Shown here one piece after another: positions 1-15,400 of a DNA stretch of 64,000 nt (position 1 is the first letter of the stretch; every line of letters begins with the position of its first letter). The notes below the pieces were generated by a model, which was given only the letters and a program-made list of their open reading frames with translations, did no database searches and was not told where the DNA came from. Source of the stretch: Hippophae tibetana (taxonomy: Eukaryota > Streptophyta > Magnoliopsida > Rosales > Elaeagnaceae); contig CM072810.1 of the NCBI GenBank assembly GCA_037013495.1, positions 38,159,843 through 38,223,842 on the forward strand. The letters run 5' to 3'. Position numbers and translations under genes: made by a program.

Positions 1-51
1 TTACTAAATTTCTTAGAAAGAATAAACCCGTTTTTAGGGATTTAAAAAAAA
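1..51 (+). repeat. Partial satellite monomer at the left window edge
   Basis: These 51 bases match the last part of a monomer (TTTACTAAATTTCTTAGAAAG region, then the terminal A-tract). The array therefore continues beyond the left end of the window. Confidence 0.95.
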
Positions 52-3000
52 GGTAATCCGAGCTCTAAAATGATTATTTCAATGAATTTATAGTTGTATT
101 TCTTCCAAGCAACTTCAAACATTTTGCAGAACACTCATATAGGCATTTGAGCAAAACACTAAATCTAGAACTATGCAGCTGAACATAAAGTTTGAACTCT
201 ATATCATGCAAGAGGATGAAACTTTGAACAAATTCTATGCAGGTTTTTCAATCAATTTCAACTACCCGTACAATTTGGATGGACCTATTTGGAAAAAAAA
301 GTAGACTGAGAAAATTGTTTTTAGCCTACGTTATCATTTTGAAGAAAAAGATACCTTGCTTAAATCCATATAGAAGGCCTGTGAACTTACTGTTAAATGA
401 ATCAGTTGGGAAATTATTCGAACTGCATTATTTGTTGCCAAGATGATTGCAATCCACTTTCGTGGACGGAAAGAGCTTGACTTTATAGACATCAAGTATA
501 GTGGTACGAGCGAAGCTATTTTGACACAATTGTTAGAAATGATGAATCTAATACCAATGAAGAGAAAATAGCTATACTTTCCCATAGATTTACTAAATTT
601 CTTAGATAGAATAAACCCATTTTTAGTGATTTTGAAAAAAGGTAATCCGAGCTCTGAAATAAGTATTTCAATGAATTTATAGTTGTATTTCTTCCAAGCA
701 ACTTCAAACATTTTGGAGACCACTCATATAGGCATTTGAGCAAAAAAAATAAATCTAGAACTATGCAGCTGAACATAAATTTTGAACTCTATATCATGCA
801 AGAGGAAGAAACTTTTAACAAATTCTATGCAGGTTTTTCAATAAATTTCAGCTACCCGTACAATTTGGATGGACCTATTTGGAAAAAAAAGTATATTGAG
901 AAAATTGTTGTTAGTCTACATTATCATTTTCAAGAAAAAGATACCTTGCTTAAATCCATATAGAAGGCCTGTGAACTTACTGTTAAATGAATTAGTTGGG
1001 AAATTATTAGAACTGCATTATTTGTTGCCAAGATGATTGCAATCCACTTACGTGGACGGAAAGAGCTTGACTTTATAGACATCAAGTATAGTGGTACGAG
1101 CGAAGCTATTTTTCACAATTGTTAGAAATGATGAATCTAATACCAATGAAGAGAAAATATCTATACTTTCCCATAGATTTACTAAATTTCTTAGAAATAA
1201 TAAACCCATTTTTAGGGATTTAAAAAAAAGGTAATCCGAGCTCTAAAATGATTGTTTCAATGAATTTATAGTTGTATTTCTTCCAAGCAACTTCAAACAT
1301 TTTGCAGAACACTCATATAGGCATTTGAGCAAAAAACTAAATCTAGAACTATGCAGCTGAACATAAATTTTGAACTCTATATCATGCAAGAGGATGAAAC
1401 TTTGAACAAATTCTATGCAGGTTTTTCAATCAATTTCAACTACCCGTACAATTTGGATGGACCTATTTGGAAAAAAAAGTAGATTGAGAAAATTGTTTTT
1501 AGCCTACATTATCATTTTCAAGAAAAAGATACCTTGCTTAAATCCATATAGAAAGCCTGTGAACTTACTGTTAAATGAATGAGTTGGGAAATTATTCGAA
1601 CTGCATTATTTCTTGCCAAGATGATAGCAATCCACTTTCGTGGACGGAAAGAGCTTGACTTTATAGACATCAAGTATAGTGGTACGAGCGAAGCTATTTT
1701 GACACAATTGTTAGAAATGATGAATCTAATACCAATGAAGAGAAAATAGCTATACTTTCCCATAGATTTACTAAATTTCTTAGATAGAATAAACCCATTT
1801 TTAGGGATTTTCAAAAAAGGTAATCCGAGCTCTAAAATAAGTATTTCAATGAATTTATAGTTGTATTTCTTCCAAGCAACTTCAAACATTTTGGAGACCA
1901 CTCATAAAGGCATTTGAGCAAAAAAAATAAATCTAGAACTATGCAGCTGAACATAAATTTTGAACTCTATATCATGCAAGAGGAAGAAACTTTGAACAAA
2001 TTCTATGCAGGTTTTTCAATAAATTTCAGCTACCCGTACAATTTGGATGGACCTATTTGGAAAAAAAAGTAGACTGAGAAAATTGTTGTTAGTCTACATT
2101 ATCATTTTCAAGAAAAAGATACCTTGCTTAAATCCATATAGAAGGCCTGTGAACTTACTGTTAAATGAATTAGTTGGGAAATTATTAGAACTGCATTATT
2201 TGTTGCCAAGATGATTGCAATCCACTTTCGTGGACGGAAAGAGCTTGACTTTATAGACATCAAGTATAGTGGTACGAGCGAAGCTATTTTTCACAATTGT
2301 TAGAAATGATGAATCTAATACCAATGAAGAGAAAATATCTATACTTTCCCATAGATTTACTAAATTTCTTAGAAAGAATAAACCCATTTTTAGGGATTTA
2401 AAAAAAAGGTAATCCGAGCTCTAAAATGATTATTTCAATGAATTTATAGTTGTATTTCTTCCAAGCAACTTCAAACATTTTGCAGAACACTCATATAGGC
2501 ATTTGAGCAAAAAACTAAATCTAGAACTATGCAGCTGAACATAAATTTTGAACTCTATATCATGCAAGAGGAAGAAACTTTGAACAAATTCTATGCAGGT
2601 TTTTCAATCAATTTCAACTACCCGTACAATTTGGATGGACCTATTTGGAAAAAAAAGTAGATTGAGAAAATTGTTTTTAGCCTACATTATAATTTTCAAG
2701 AAAAAGATACCTTGCTTAAATCCATATAGAACGCCTGTGAACTTACTGTTAAATGAATGAGTTGGGAAATTATTCGAACTGCATTATTTCTTGCCAAGAT
2801 GATAGCAATCCACTTTCGTGGACGGAAAGAGCTTGACTTTATAGACATCAAGTATAGTGGTACGAGCGAAGCTATTTTGACACAATTGTTAGAAATGATG
2901 AATCTAATACCAATGAAGAGAAAATAGCTATACTTTCCCATAGATTTACTAAATTTCTTAGATAGAATAAACCCATTTTTAGTGATTTTCAAAAAAGGTA

Positions 3001-6000
3001 ATCCGAGCTCTAAAATAAGTATTTCAATGAATTTATAGTTGTATTTCTTCCAAGCAACTTCAAACATTTTGGAGACCACTCATATAGGCATTTGAGCAAA
3101 AAAAATAAATCTAGAACTATGCAGCTGAACATAAATTTTGAACTCTATATCATGCAAGAGGAAGAAACTTTGAACAAATTCTATGCAGGTTTTTCAATAA
3201 ATTTCAGCTACCCGTACAATTTGGATGGACCTATTTGGAAAAAAAAGTATATTGAGAAAATTGTTGTTAGTCTACATTATCATTTTCAAGAAAAAGATAC
3301 CTTGCTTAAATCCATATAGAAGGCCTGTGAACTTACTGTTAAATGAATTAGTTGGGAAATTATTAGAACTGCATTATTTGTTGCCAAGATGATTGCAATC
3401 CACTTTCGTGGACGGAAAGAGCTTGACTTTATAGACATCAAGTATAGTGGTACGAGCGAAGCTATTTTTCACAATTGTTAGAAATGATGAATCTAATACC
3501 AATGAAGAGAAAATATCTATACTTTCCCATAGATTTACTAAATTTCTTAGAAAGAATAAACCCATTTTTAGGGATTTAAAAAAAAGGTAATCCGAGCTCT
3601 AAAATGATTATTTCAATGAATTTATAGTTGTATTTCTTCCAAGCAACTTCAAACATTTTGCAGAACACTCATATAGGCATTTGAGCAAAAAACTAAATCT
3701 AGAACTATGCAGCTGAACATAAATTTTGAACTCTATATCATGCAAGAGGATGAAACTTTGAACAAATTCTATGCAGGTTTTTCAATCAATTTCAACTACC
3801 CGTACAATTTGGATGGAATTATTTAGAAAAAAAAGTAGATTGAGAAAATTGTTTTTAGCCTACATTATAATTTTCAAGAAAAAGATACCTTGCTTAAATC
3901 CATATAGAAGGCCTGTGAACTTACTGTTAAATGAATAAGTTGGGAAATTATTCGAACTGCATTATTTGTTGCCAAGATGATTGCAATCCACTTTCGTGGA
4001 CGGAAAGAGCTTGACTTTATAGACATCAAGTATAGTGGTACGAGCGAAGCTATTTTGACACAATTGTTAGAAATGATGAATCTAATACCAATGAAGAGAA
4101 AATAGCTATACTTTCCCATAGATTTACTAAATTTCTTAGATAGAATAAACCCATTTTTAGTGATTTTCAAAAAAGGTAATCCGAGCTCTAAAATAAGTAT
4201 TTCAATGAATTTATAGTTGTATTTCTTCCAAGCAACTTCAAACATTTTGGAGACCACTCATATAGGCATTTGAGCAAAAAAAATAAATCTAGAACTATGC
4301 AGCTGAACATAAATTTTGAACTCTATATCATGCAAGAGGAAGAAACTTTGAACAAATTCTATGCAGGTTTTTCAATAAATTTCAGCTACCCGTACAATTT
4401 GGATGGACCTATTTGGAAAAAAAAGTATATTGAGAAAATTGTTGTTAGTCTACATTATCATTTTCAAGAAAAAGATACCTTGCTTAAATCCATATAGAAG
4501 GCCTGTGAACTTACTGTTAAATGAATTAGTTGGGAAATTATTAGAACTGCATTATTTGTTGCCAAGATGATTGCAATCCACTTTCGTGGACGGAAAGAGC
4601 TTGACTTTATAGACATCAAGTATAGTGGTACGAGCGAAGCTATTTTTCACAATTGTTAGAAATGATGAATCTAATACCAATGAAGAGAAAATATCTATAC
4701 TTTCCCATAGATTTACTAAATTTCTTAGAAAGAATAAACCCATTTTTAGGGATTTAAAAAAAAGGTAATCCGAGCTCTAAAATGATTATTTCAATGAATT
4801 TATAGTTGTATTTCTTCCAAGCAACTTCAAACATTTTGCAGAACACTCATATAGGCATTTGAGCAAAAAACTAAATCTAGAACTATGCAGCTGAACATAA
4901 ATTTTGAACTCTATATCATGCAAGAGGATGAAACTTTGAACAAATTCTATGCAGGTTTTTCAATCAATTTCAACTACCCGTACAATTTGGATGGACCTAT
5001 TTAGAATAAAAAGTAGATTGAGAAAATTGTTTTTAGCCTACATTATCATTTTCAAGAAAACGATACCTTGCTTAAATCCATATAGAAGGCCTGTGAACTT
5101 ACTGTTAAATGAATAAGTTGGGAAATTATTCGAACTGCATTATTTGTTGCCAAGATGATTGCAATCCACTTTCGTGGACGGAAAGAGCTTGACTTTATAG
5201 AGATCAAGTATAGTGGTACGAGCGAAGCTATTTTTACACAATTGTTAGAAATGATGAATCTAATACCAATGAAGAGAAAATATATATACTTTCCCATAGA
5301 TTTACTAAATTTCTTAGAAAGAATAAACCCGTTTTTAGGGATTTAAAAAAAAGGTAATCCGAGCTCTAAAATGATTATTTCAATGAATTTATAGTTGTAT
5401 TTCTTCCAAGCAACTTCAAACATTTTGCAGAACACTCATATAGGCATTTGAGCAAAACACTAAATCTAGAACTATGCAGCTGAACATAAATTTTGAACTC
5501 TATATCATGCAAGAGGATGAAACTTTGAACAAATTCTATGCAGGTTTTTCAATCAATTTCAACTACCCGTACAATTTGGATGGACCTATTTGGAAAAAAA
5601 AGTAGACTGAGAAAATTGTTTTTAGCCTACATTATCATTTTCAAGAAAAAGATACCTTGCTTAAATCCATATAGAAAGCCTGTGAACTTACTGTTAAATG
5701 AATGAGTTGGGAAATTATTCGAACTGCATTATTTCTTGCCAAGATGATAGCAATCCACTTTCGTGGACGGAAAGAGCTTGACTTTATAGACATCAAGTAT
5801 AGTGGTACGAGCGAAGCTATTTTGACACAATTGTTAGAAATGATGAATCTAATACCAATGAAGAGAAAATAGCTATACTTTCCCATAGATTTACTAAATT
5901 TCTTAGATAGAATAAACCCATTTTTAGGGATTTTCAAAAAAGGTAATCCGAGCTCTAAAATAAGTATTTCAATGAATTTATAGTTGTATTTCTTCCAAGC

Positions 6001-9000
6001 AACTTCAAACATTTTGGAGACCACTCATATAGGCATTTGAGCAAAAAATCTAAATCTAGAACTATGCATCTGAACATAAATTTTGAACTCTATATCATGC
6101 AAGAGGAAGAAACTTTGAACAAATTCTATGCAGGTTTTTCAATCAATTTCAACTACCCGTACAATTTGGATGGACCTATTTGGAAAAAAAAGTAGATTGA
6201 GAAAATTGTTTTTAGCCTACATTATCATTTTCAAGAAAAAGATACCTTGCTTAAATCCATATAGAAAGCCTGTGAACTTACTGTTAAATGAATGAGTTGG
6301 GAAATTATTCGAACTGCATTATTTCTTGCCAAGATGATAGCAATCCACTTTCGTGGACGGAAAGAGCTTGACTTTATAGACATCAAGTATAGTGGTACGA
6401 GCGAAGCTATTTTGACACAATTGTTAGAAATGATGAATCTAATACCAATGAAGAGAAAATAGCTATACTTTCCCATAGATTTACTAAATTTCTTAGATAG
6501 AATAAACCCATTTTTAGTGATTTTCAAAAAAGGTAATCCGAGCTCTAAAATAAGTATTTCAATGAATTTATAGTTGTATTTCTTCCAAGCAACTTCAAAC
6601 ATTTTGGAGACCACTCATATAGGCATTTGAGCAAAAAAAATAAATCTAGAACTATGCAGCTGAACATAAATTTTGAACTCTATATCATGCAAGAGGAAGA
6701 AACTTTGAACAAATTCTATGCAGGTTTTTCAATAAATTTCAGCTACCCGTACAATTTGGATGGACCTATTTGGAAAAAAAAGTATATTGAGAAAATTGTT
6801 GTTAGTCTACATTATCATTTTCAAGAAAAAGATACCTTGCTTAAATCCATATAGAAGGCCTGTGAACTTACTGTTAAATGAATTAGTTGGGAAATTATTA
6901 GAACTGCATTATTTGTTGCCAAGATGATTGCAATCCACTTTCGTGGACGGAAAGAGCTTGACTTTATAGACATCAAGTATAGTGGTACGAGCGAAGCTAT
7001 TTTGACACAATTGTTAGAAATGATGAATCTAATACCAATGAAGAGAAAATATCTATACTTTCCCATAGATTTACTAAATTTCTTAGAAAGAATAAACCCA
7101 TTTTTAGGGATTTAAAAAAAAGGTAATCCGAGCTCTAAAATGATTATTTCAATGAATTTATAGTTGTATTTCTTCCAAGCAACTTCAAACATTTTGCAGA
7201 ACACTCATATAGGCATTTGAGCAAAAAACTAAATCTAGAACTATGCAGCTGAACATAAATTTTGAACTCTATATCATGCAAGAGGATGAAACTTTGAACA
7301 AATTCTATGCAGGTTTTTCAATCAATTTCAACTACCCGTACAATTTGGATGGACCTATTTAGAAAAAAAAGTAGATTGAGAAAATTGTTTTTAGCCTACA
7401 TTATCATTTTCAAGAAAAAGATACCTTGCTTAAATCCATATAGAAGGCCTGTGAACTTACTGTTAAATGAATAAGTTGGGAAATTATTCGAACTGCATTA
7501 TTTGTTGCCAAGATGATTGTAATCCACTTTCGTGGACGGAAAGAGCTTGACTTTATAGACATCAAGTATAGTGGTACGAGCGAAGCTATTTTTACACAAT
7601 TGTTAGAAATGATGAATCTAATACCAATGAAGAGAAAATATCTATACTTTCCCATAGATTTACTAAATTTCTTAGAAAGAATAAACCCGTTTTTAGGGAT
7701 TTAAAAAAAAGGTAATCCGAGCTCTAAAATGATTATTTCAATGAATTTATAGTTGTATTTCTTCCAAGCAACTTCAAACATTTTGCAGAACACTCATATA
7801 GGCATTTAAGCAAAACACTAAATCTAGAACTATGCAGCTGAACATAAATTTTGAACTCTATATCATGCAAGAGGATGAAACTTTGAACAAATTCTATGCA
7901 GGTTTTTCAATCAATTTCAACTACCCGTACAATTTGGATGGACCTATTTGGAAAAAAAAGTAGATTGAGAAAATTTTTTTTAGCCTACATTTTCATTTTC
8001 AAGAAAAAGATACCTTGCTTAAATCCATATAGAAAGCCTGTGAACTTACTGTTAAATGAATGAGTTGGGAAATTATTCGAACTGCATTATTTCTTGCCAA
8101 GATGATAGCAATCCACTTTCGTGGACGGAAAGAGCTTGACTTTATAGACATCAAGTATAGTGGTACGAGCGAAGCTATTTTGACACAATTGTTAGAAATG
8201 ATGAATCTAATACCAATGAAGAGAAAATAGCTATACTTTCCCATAGATTTACTAAATTTCTTAGATAGAATAAACCCATTTTTAGTGATTTTCAAAAAAG
8301 GTAATCCGAGCTCTAAAATAAGTATTTCAATGAATTTATAGTTGTATTTCTTCCAAGCAACTTCAAACATTTTGGAGACCACTCATATAGGCATTTGAGC
8401 AAAAAAAATAAATCTAGAACTATGCAGCTGAACATAAATTTTGAACTCTATATCATGCAAGAGAAAGAAACTTTGAACAAATTCTATGCAGGTTTTTCAA
8501 TAAATTTCAGCTACCCGTACAATTTGGATGGACCTATTTGGAAAAAAAAGTATATTGAGAAAATTGTTGTTAGTCTACATTATCATTTTCAAGAAAAAGA
8601 TACCTTGCTTAAATCCATATAGAAGGCCTGTGAACTTACTGTTAAATGAATTAGTTGGGAAATTATTAGAACTGCATTATTTGTTGCCAAGATGATTGCA
8701 ATCCACTTTCGTGGACGGAAAGAGCTTGACTTTATAGACATCAAGTATAGTGGTACGAGCGAAGCTATTTTTCACAATTGTTAGAAATGATGAATCTAAT
8801 ACCAATGAAGAGAAAATATCTATACTTTCCCATAGATTTACTAAATTTCTTAGAAAGAATAAACCCATTTTTAGGGATTTAAAAAAAAGGTAATCCGAGC
8901 TCTAAAATGATTATTTCAATGAATTTATAGTTGTATTTCTTCCAAGCAACTTCAAACATTTTGCAGAACACTCATATAGGCATTTGAGCAAAAAACTAAA

Positions 9001-11837
9001 TCTAGAACTATGCAGCTGAACATAAATTTTGAACTCTATATCATGCAAGAGGATGAAACTTTGAACAAATTCTATGCAGGTTTTTCAATCAATTTCAACT
9101 ACCCGTACAATTTGGATGGAATTATTTAGAAAAAAAAGTAGATTGAGAAAATTGTTTTTAGCCTACATTATAATTTTCAAGAAAAAGATACCTTGCTTAA
9201 ATCCATATAGAAGGCCTGTGAACTTACTGTTAAATGAATAAGTTGGGAAATTATTCGAACTGCATTATTTGTTGCCAAGATGATTGCAATCCACTTTCGT
9301 GGACGGAAAGAGCTTGACTTTATAGACATCAAGTATAGTGGTACGAGCGAAGCTATTTTGACACAATTGTTAGAAATGATGAATCTAATACCAATGAAGA
9401 GAAAATAGCTATACTTTCCCATAGATTTACTAAATTTCTTAGATAGAATAAACCCATTTTTAGTGATTTTCAAAAAAGGTAATCCGAGCTCTAAAATAAG
9501 TATTTCAATGAATTTATAGTTGTATTTCTTCCAAGCAACTTCAAACATTTTGGAGACCACTCATATAGGCATTTGAGCAAAAAAAATAAATCTAGAACTA
9601 TGCAGCTGAACATAAATTTTGAACTCTATATCATGCAAGAGGAAGAAACTTTGAACAAATTCTATGCAGGTTTTTCAATAAATTTCAGCTACCCGTACAA
9701 TTTGGATGGACCTATTTGGAAAAAAAAGTATATTGAGAAAATTGTTGTTAGTCTACATTATCATTTTCAAGAAAAAGATACCTTGCTTAAATCCATATAG
9801 AAGGCCTGTGAACTTACTGTTAAATGAATTAGTTGGGAAATTATTAGAACTGCATTATTTGTTGCCAAGATGATTGCAATCCACTTTCGTGGACGGAAAG
9901 AGCTTGACTTTATAGACATCAAGTATAGTGGTACGAGCGAAGCTATTTTGACACAATTGTTAGAAATGATGAATCTAATACCAATGAAGAGAAAATAGCT
10001 ATACTTTCCCATAGATTTACTAAATTTCTTAGATAGAATAAACCCATTTTTAGTGATTTTCAAAAAAGGTAATCCGAGCTCTAAAATAAGTATTTCAATG
10101 AATTTATAGTTGTATTTCTTCCAAGCAACTTCAAACATTTTGGAGACCACTCATATAGGCATTTGAGCAAAAAAAAATAAATCTAGAACTATGCAGCTGA
10201 ACATAAATTTTGAACTCTATATCATGCAAGAGGAAGAAACTTTGAACAAATTCTATGCAGGTTTTTCAATAAATTTCAGCTACCCGTACAATTTGGATGG
10301 ACCTATTTGGAAAAAAAAGTATATTGAGAAAATTGTTGTTAGTCTACATTATCATTTTCAAGAAAAAGATACCTTGCTTAAATCCATATAGAAGGCCTGT
10401 GAACTTACTGTTAAATGAATTAGTTGGGAAATTATTAGAACTGCATTATTTGTTGCCAAGATGATTGCAATCCACTTTCGTGGACGGAAAGAGCTTGACT
10501 TTATAGACATCAAGTATAGTGGTACGAGCGAAGCTATTTTGACACAATTGTTAGAAATGATGAATCTAATACCAATGAAGAGAAAATAGCTATACTTTCT
10601 CATAGATTTACTAAATTTCTTAGAAAGAATAAACCCATTTTTAGGGATTTTCAAAAAAGGTAATCCGAGCTTTAAAATAAGTATTTCAATGAATTTATAG
10701 TTGTATTTCTTCCAAGCAACTTCAAACATTTTGGAGACCACTCATATAGGCATTTGAGCAAAAAAAATAAATCTAGAACTATGCAGCTGAACATAAATTT
10801 TGAACTCTATATCATGCAAGAGGAAGAAACTTTGAACAAATTCTATGCAGGTTTTTCAATAAATTTCAGCTACCCGTACAATTTGGATGGACCTATTTCG
10901 AAAAAAAAGTATATTGAGAAAATTGTTGTTAGTCTACATTATCATTTTCAAGAAAAAGATACCTTGCTTAAATCCATATAGAAGGCCTGTGAACTTACTG
11001 TTAAATGAATTAGTTGGGAAATTATTAGAACTGCATTATTTGTTGCCAAGATGATTGCAATCCACTTTCGTGGACGGAAAGAGCTTGACTTTATAGACAT
11101 CAAGTATAGTGGTACGAGTGAAGCTATTTTTACACAATTGTTAGAAATGATGAATCTAATACCAATGAAGAGAAAATATCTATACTTTCCCATAGATTTA
11201 CTAAATTTCTTAGAAAGAATAAACCCGTTTTTAGGGATTTAAAAAAAAGGTAATCCGAGCTCTAAAATGATTATTTCAATGAATTTATAGGTGTATTTCT
11301 TCCAAGCAACTTCAAACATTTTGCAGAACACTCATATAGGCATTTGAGCAAAAAACTAAATCTAGAACTATGCAGCTGAACATAAATTTTGAACTCTATA
11401 TCATGCAAGAGGATGAAACTTTGAACAAATTCTATGCAGGTTTTTCAATCAATTTCAACTACCCGTACAATTTGGATGGACCTATTTAGAAAAAAAAGTA
11501 GATTGAGAAAATTGTTTTTAGCCTACATTATCATTTTCAAGAAAAAGATACCTTGCTTAAATCCATATAGAAGGCCTGTGAACTTACTGTTAAATGAATA
11601 AGTTGGGAAATTATTCGAACTGCATTATTTGTTGCCAAGATGATTGCAATCCACTTTCGTGGACGGAAAGAGCTTGACTTTATAGACATCAAGTATAGTG
11701 GTACGAGCGAAGGTATTTTTACACAATTGTTAGAAATGATGAATCTAACACCAATGAAGAGAAAATATCTATACTTTCCCATAGATTTACTAAATTTCTT
11801 AGAAAGAATAAACCCGTTTTTAGGGATTTAAAAAAAA
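52..11837 (+). repeat. Region I: dimeric higher-order repeat block (2 x 589 = 1178 bp)
   Basis: Twenty monomers start at 52, 641, 1230, 1819, 2408, 2997, 3586, 4175, 4764, 5353, 5942, 6532, 7122, 7711, 8300, 8889, 9478, 10068, 10659 and 11249. Two subtypes mostly alternate. One begins after TTTTCAAAAAAGG, continues AAAATAAGTATTTC, has TTTTGGAGACC and usually GAGGAAGAAAC. The other begins after TTTAAAAAAAAGG, continues AAAATGATTATTTC and has TTTTGCAGAACAC. Copies two monomers apart (for example 1819-2996, 2997-4174 and 4175-5352) are nearly identical by eye. The alternation breaks at 4764-5942, 5942-7122, 7122-8300 and 9478-11838, where two or three like monomers follow each other. Unequal exchange in a homogenised dimeric array would explain this. 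Confidence 0.85.
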
Positions 11838-12426
11838 GGTAATCCGACCTCTAAAATGATTATTTCAATGAATTTATAGTTGTATTTCTTCCAAGCAACT
11901 TCAAACATTTTGCAGAACACTCATATAGGCATTTGAGCAAAAAACTAAATCTAGAACTATGCAGCTGAACATAAATTTTGAACTCTATATCATGCAAGAG
12001 GATGAAACTTTGAACAAATTCTATGCAGGTTTTTCAATCAATTTCAACTACCCGTACAATTTGGATGGACCTATTTGGAAAAAAAAGTAGATTGAGAAAA
12101 TTGTTTTTAGGCTACATTATCATTTTCAAGAAAAAGATACCTTGCTTAAATCCATATAGAAAACCTGTTAACTTACTATTAAATGAATTAGTTGGGAAAT
12201 TATTCGAACTGCATCACTTGTTACCAAGATGATGGCAATCCATTGTCGTGCACGGAAAGAGCTTGACTTTATAGACATCAAGTATAGTGGTCAGAGCGAA
12301 GCTATTTTGACACAATTGTTAGAATTGATGAATCTAATACCAATGAAGAGAAAATAGCTATACTTTCCCATAGATTTACTAAATTTCTTAGAAAGAATAT
12401 ACCCATTTTTAGGGATTTTCAAAAAA
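11838..12426 (+). repeat. Hybrid monomer joining the dimeric and trimeric regions
   Basis: The left part has region I variants (TTTTGCAGAACACTC, GATGAAACTTTGAAC). The right part has region II variants (AACCTGTTAACTTACTATT, GCATCACTTGTTACC, TTGTCGTGCACGG, AGTGGTCAGAGCGAAGC). The switch falls between about 12013 and 12163. It looks like a recombination junction inside a monomer between two differently organised arrays. Confidence 0.75.
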
Positions 12427-15400
12427 GGTAATCCGAGCTTTAAAATAAGTATTTCATTGAATTTATAGTTGTATTTCTTCCAAGCAACTTCAAACATTTT
12501 GGAGACCACTCATATAGGCATTTGAGCAAAAAATCTAAATCTAGAACTATGCATCTGAACATAAATTTTGAATTCTATATCATGCCAGAGTAAGAAACTT
12601 TGAACAAATTCTATGCAGGTTTTTCAATCAATTTCAGCTACCCGTACAATTTGGATGGACCTATTTGGAAAAAAAAGTAGATTGAGAAAATTGTTGTTAG
12701 TCTACATTACCATTTTCAAGAAAAAGATAGCTTGCTTAAATCCATATAGAAGGTCTGTGAACTTACTGTTAAATGAATTAGTTGGGAAATTATTCGAACT
12801 GCATTATTTGTTGCCAAGATGATTGCAATCCACTTTCGTGGACGGAAAGAGCTTGACTTTATAGACATCAAGTATAGTGGTACGAGCGAAGCTATTTTGA
12901 CACAATTGTTAGAAATTATGAATCTAATACCAATGAAGAGAAAATAGCTATACTTTCCCATAGATTTACTAAATTTCTTAGAAAGAATAAACCCATTTTT
13001 AGGGATTTTCAAAAAAGGTAATCCGAGCTTTAAAATAAGTATTTCAATGAATTTATAGTTGTATTTCTTCCAAGCAACTTCAAAAATTTTGGAGACCACT
13101 CATATAGGCATTTGAGCAAAAAATCTAAATCTAGAACTATGCATCTGAACATAAATTTTGAACTCTATATCATGCAAGAGGATGAAACTTTGAAGAAATT
13201 CTATACAGGTTTTTCAATCAATTTCAACTACCCGTACAATTTGGATGGACCTATTTGGAAAAAAAAGTAGATTGAGAAAATTGTTGTTAGCCTACATTAT
13301 CATTTTCAAGAAAAAGATACCTTGCTTAAATCCATATAGAAGGCCTGTGAACTTACTGTTAAATGAATCAGTTGGAAAATTATTCGAACGGCATCACTTG
13401 TTGCCAAGATGATAGCAATCCACTTTCGTGGACGGAAAGAGCTTGACTTTATAGACATCAAGTATAGTGGTACGAGCGAAGCTATTTTGACAAAAAATTT
13501 AGAAATGATGAATCTAATACGAATGAAGAGAAAATATCTATACTTTCACATATATTTACTAAATTTCTTGGAAAGAATAAACCCGTTTTTAGGGATTTAA
13601 AAAAAATGTAATCCGAGCTCTAAAATGATTATTTCAATGAATTTATAGTTGTATTTCTTCCAAGCAACTTCAAACATTTTGTAGACCACTCACATAGGCA
13701 TTTGACCAAAAAACTAAATCTAGAACTATACAGCTGAACATAAATTTTGAACTCTATATCATGCAAGAGGATGAAACTTTCAACAAATTCTATGCAGGTT
13801 TTTCAATCAATTTCAACTACCCGTACAATTTGGATGGACCTATTTGGAAAAAAAAGTAGATTGAGAAAATTGTTTTTAGCCTACATTATCATTTTCAAGA
13901 AAAAGATACCTTGCTTAAATCCATATAGAAAGCCTGTTAATTTACTATTAAATGAATCAGTTGGGAAATTATTCGAACTGCATCACTTGTTACCAAGATG
14001 ATGGCAATCCATTGTCGTGCACGGAAAGAGCTTGACTTTATAGACATCAAGTATAGTGGTCAGAGCGAAGCTATTTTGACACAATTGTTAGAATTGATGA
14101 ATCTAATACCAATGAAGAGAAAATAGCTATACTTTCCCATAGATTTACTAAATTTCTTAGAAAGAATATACCCATTTTTAGGGATTTTCAAAAAAGGTAA
14201 TCCGAGCTTTAAAATAAGTATTTCATTGAATTTATAGTTGTATTTCTTCCAAGCAACTTCAAACATTTTGGAGACCACTCATATAGGCATTTGAGCAAAA
14301 AATCTAAATCTAGAACTATGCATCTGAACATAAATTTTGAATTCTATATCATGCCAGAGCAAGAAACTTTGAACAAATTCTATGCAGGTTTTTCAATCAA
14401 TTTCAGCTACCCGTACAATTTGGATGGACCTATTTGGAAAAAAAAGTAGATTGAGAAAATTGTTGTTAGTCTACATTACCATTTTCAAGAAAAAGATAGC
14501 TTGCTTAAATCCATATAGAAGGTCTGTGAACTTACTGTTAAATGAATTAGTTGGGAAATTATTCGAACTGCATTATTTGTTGCCAAGATGATTGCAATCC
14601 ACTTTCGTGGACGGAAAGAGCTTGACTTTATAGACATCAAGTATAGTGGTACGAGCGAAGCTATTTTGACACAATTGTTAGAAATTATGAATCTAATACC
14701 AATGAAGAGAAAATAGCTATACTTTCCCATAGATTTACTAAATTTCTTAGAAAGAATAAACCCATTTTTAGGGATTTTCAAAAAAGGTAATCCGAGCTTT
14801 AAAATAAGTATTTCAATGAATTTATAGTTGTATTTCTTCCAAGCAACTTCAAACATTTTGGAGACCACTCATATAGGCATTTGAGCAAAAAATCTAAATC
14901 TAGAACTATGCATCTGAACATAAATTTTGAACTCTATATCATGCAAGAGGATGAAACTTTGAAGAAATTCTATACAGGTTTTTCAATCAATTTCAACTAC
15001 CCGTACAATTTGGATGGACCTATTTGGAAAAAAAAGTATTGAGAAAATTGTTGTTAGCCTACATTATCATTTTCAAGAAAAAGATACCTTGCTTAAATCC
15101 ATATAGAAGGCCTGTGAACTTACTGTTAAATGAATCAGTTGGAAAATTATTCGAACGGCATCACTTGTTGCCAAGATGATAGCAATCCACTTTCGTGGAC
15201 GGAAAGAGCTTGACTTTATAGACATCAAGTATAGTGGTACGAGCGAAGCTATTTTGACAAAAAATTTAGAAATGATGAATCTAATACGAATGAAGAGAAA
15301 ATATCTATACTTTCACATATATTTACTAAATTTCTTGGAAAGAATAAACCCATTTTTAGGGATTTAAAAAAAATGTAATCCGAGCTCTAAAATGATTATT

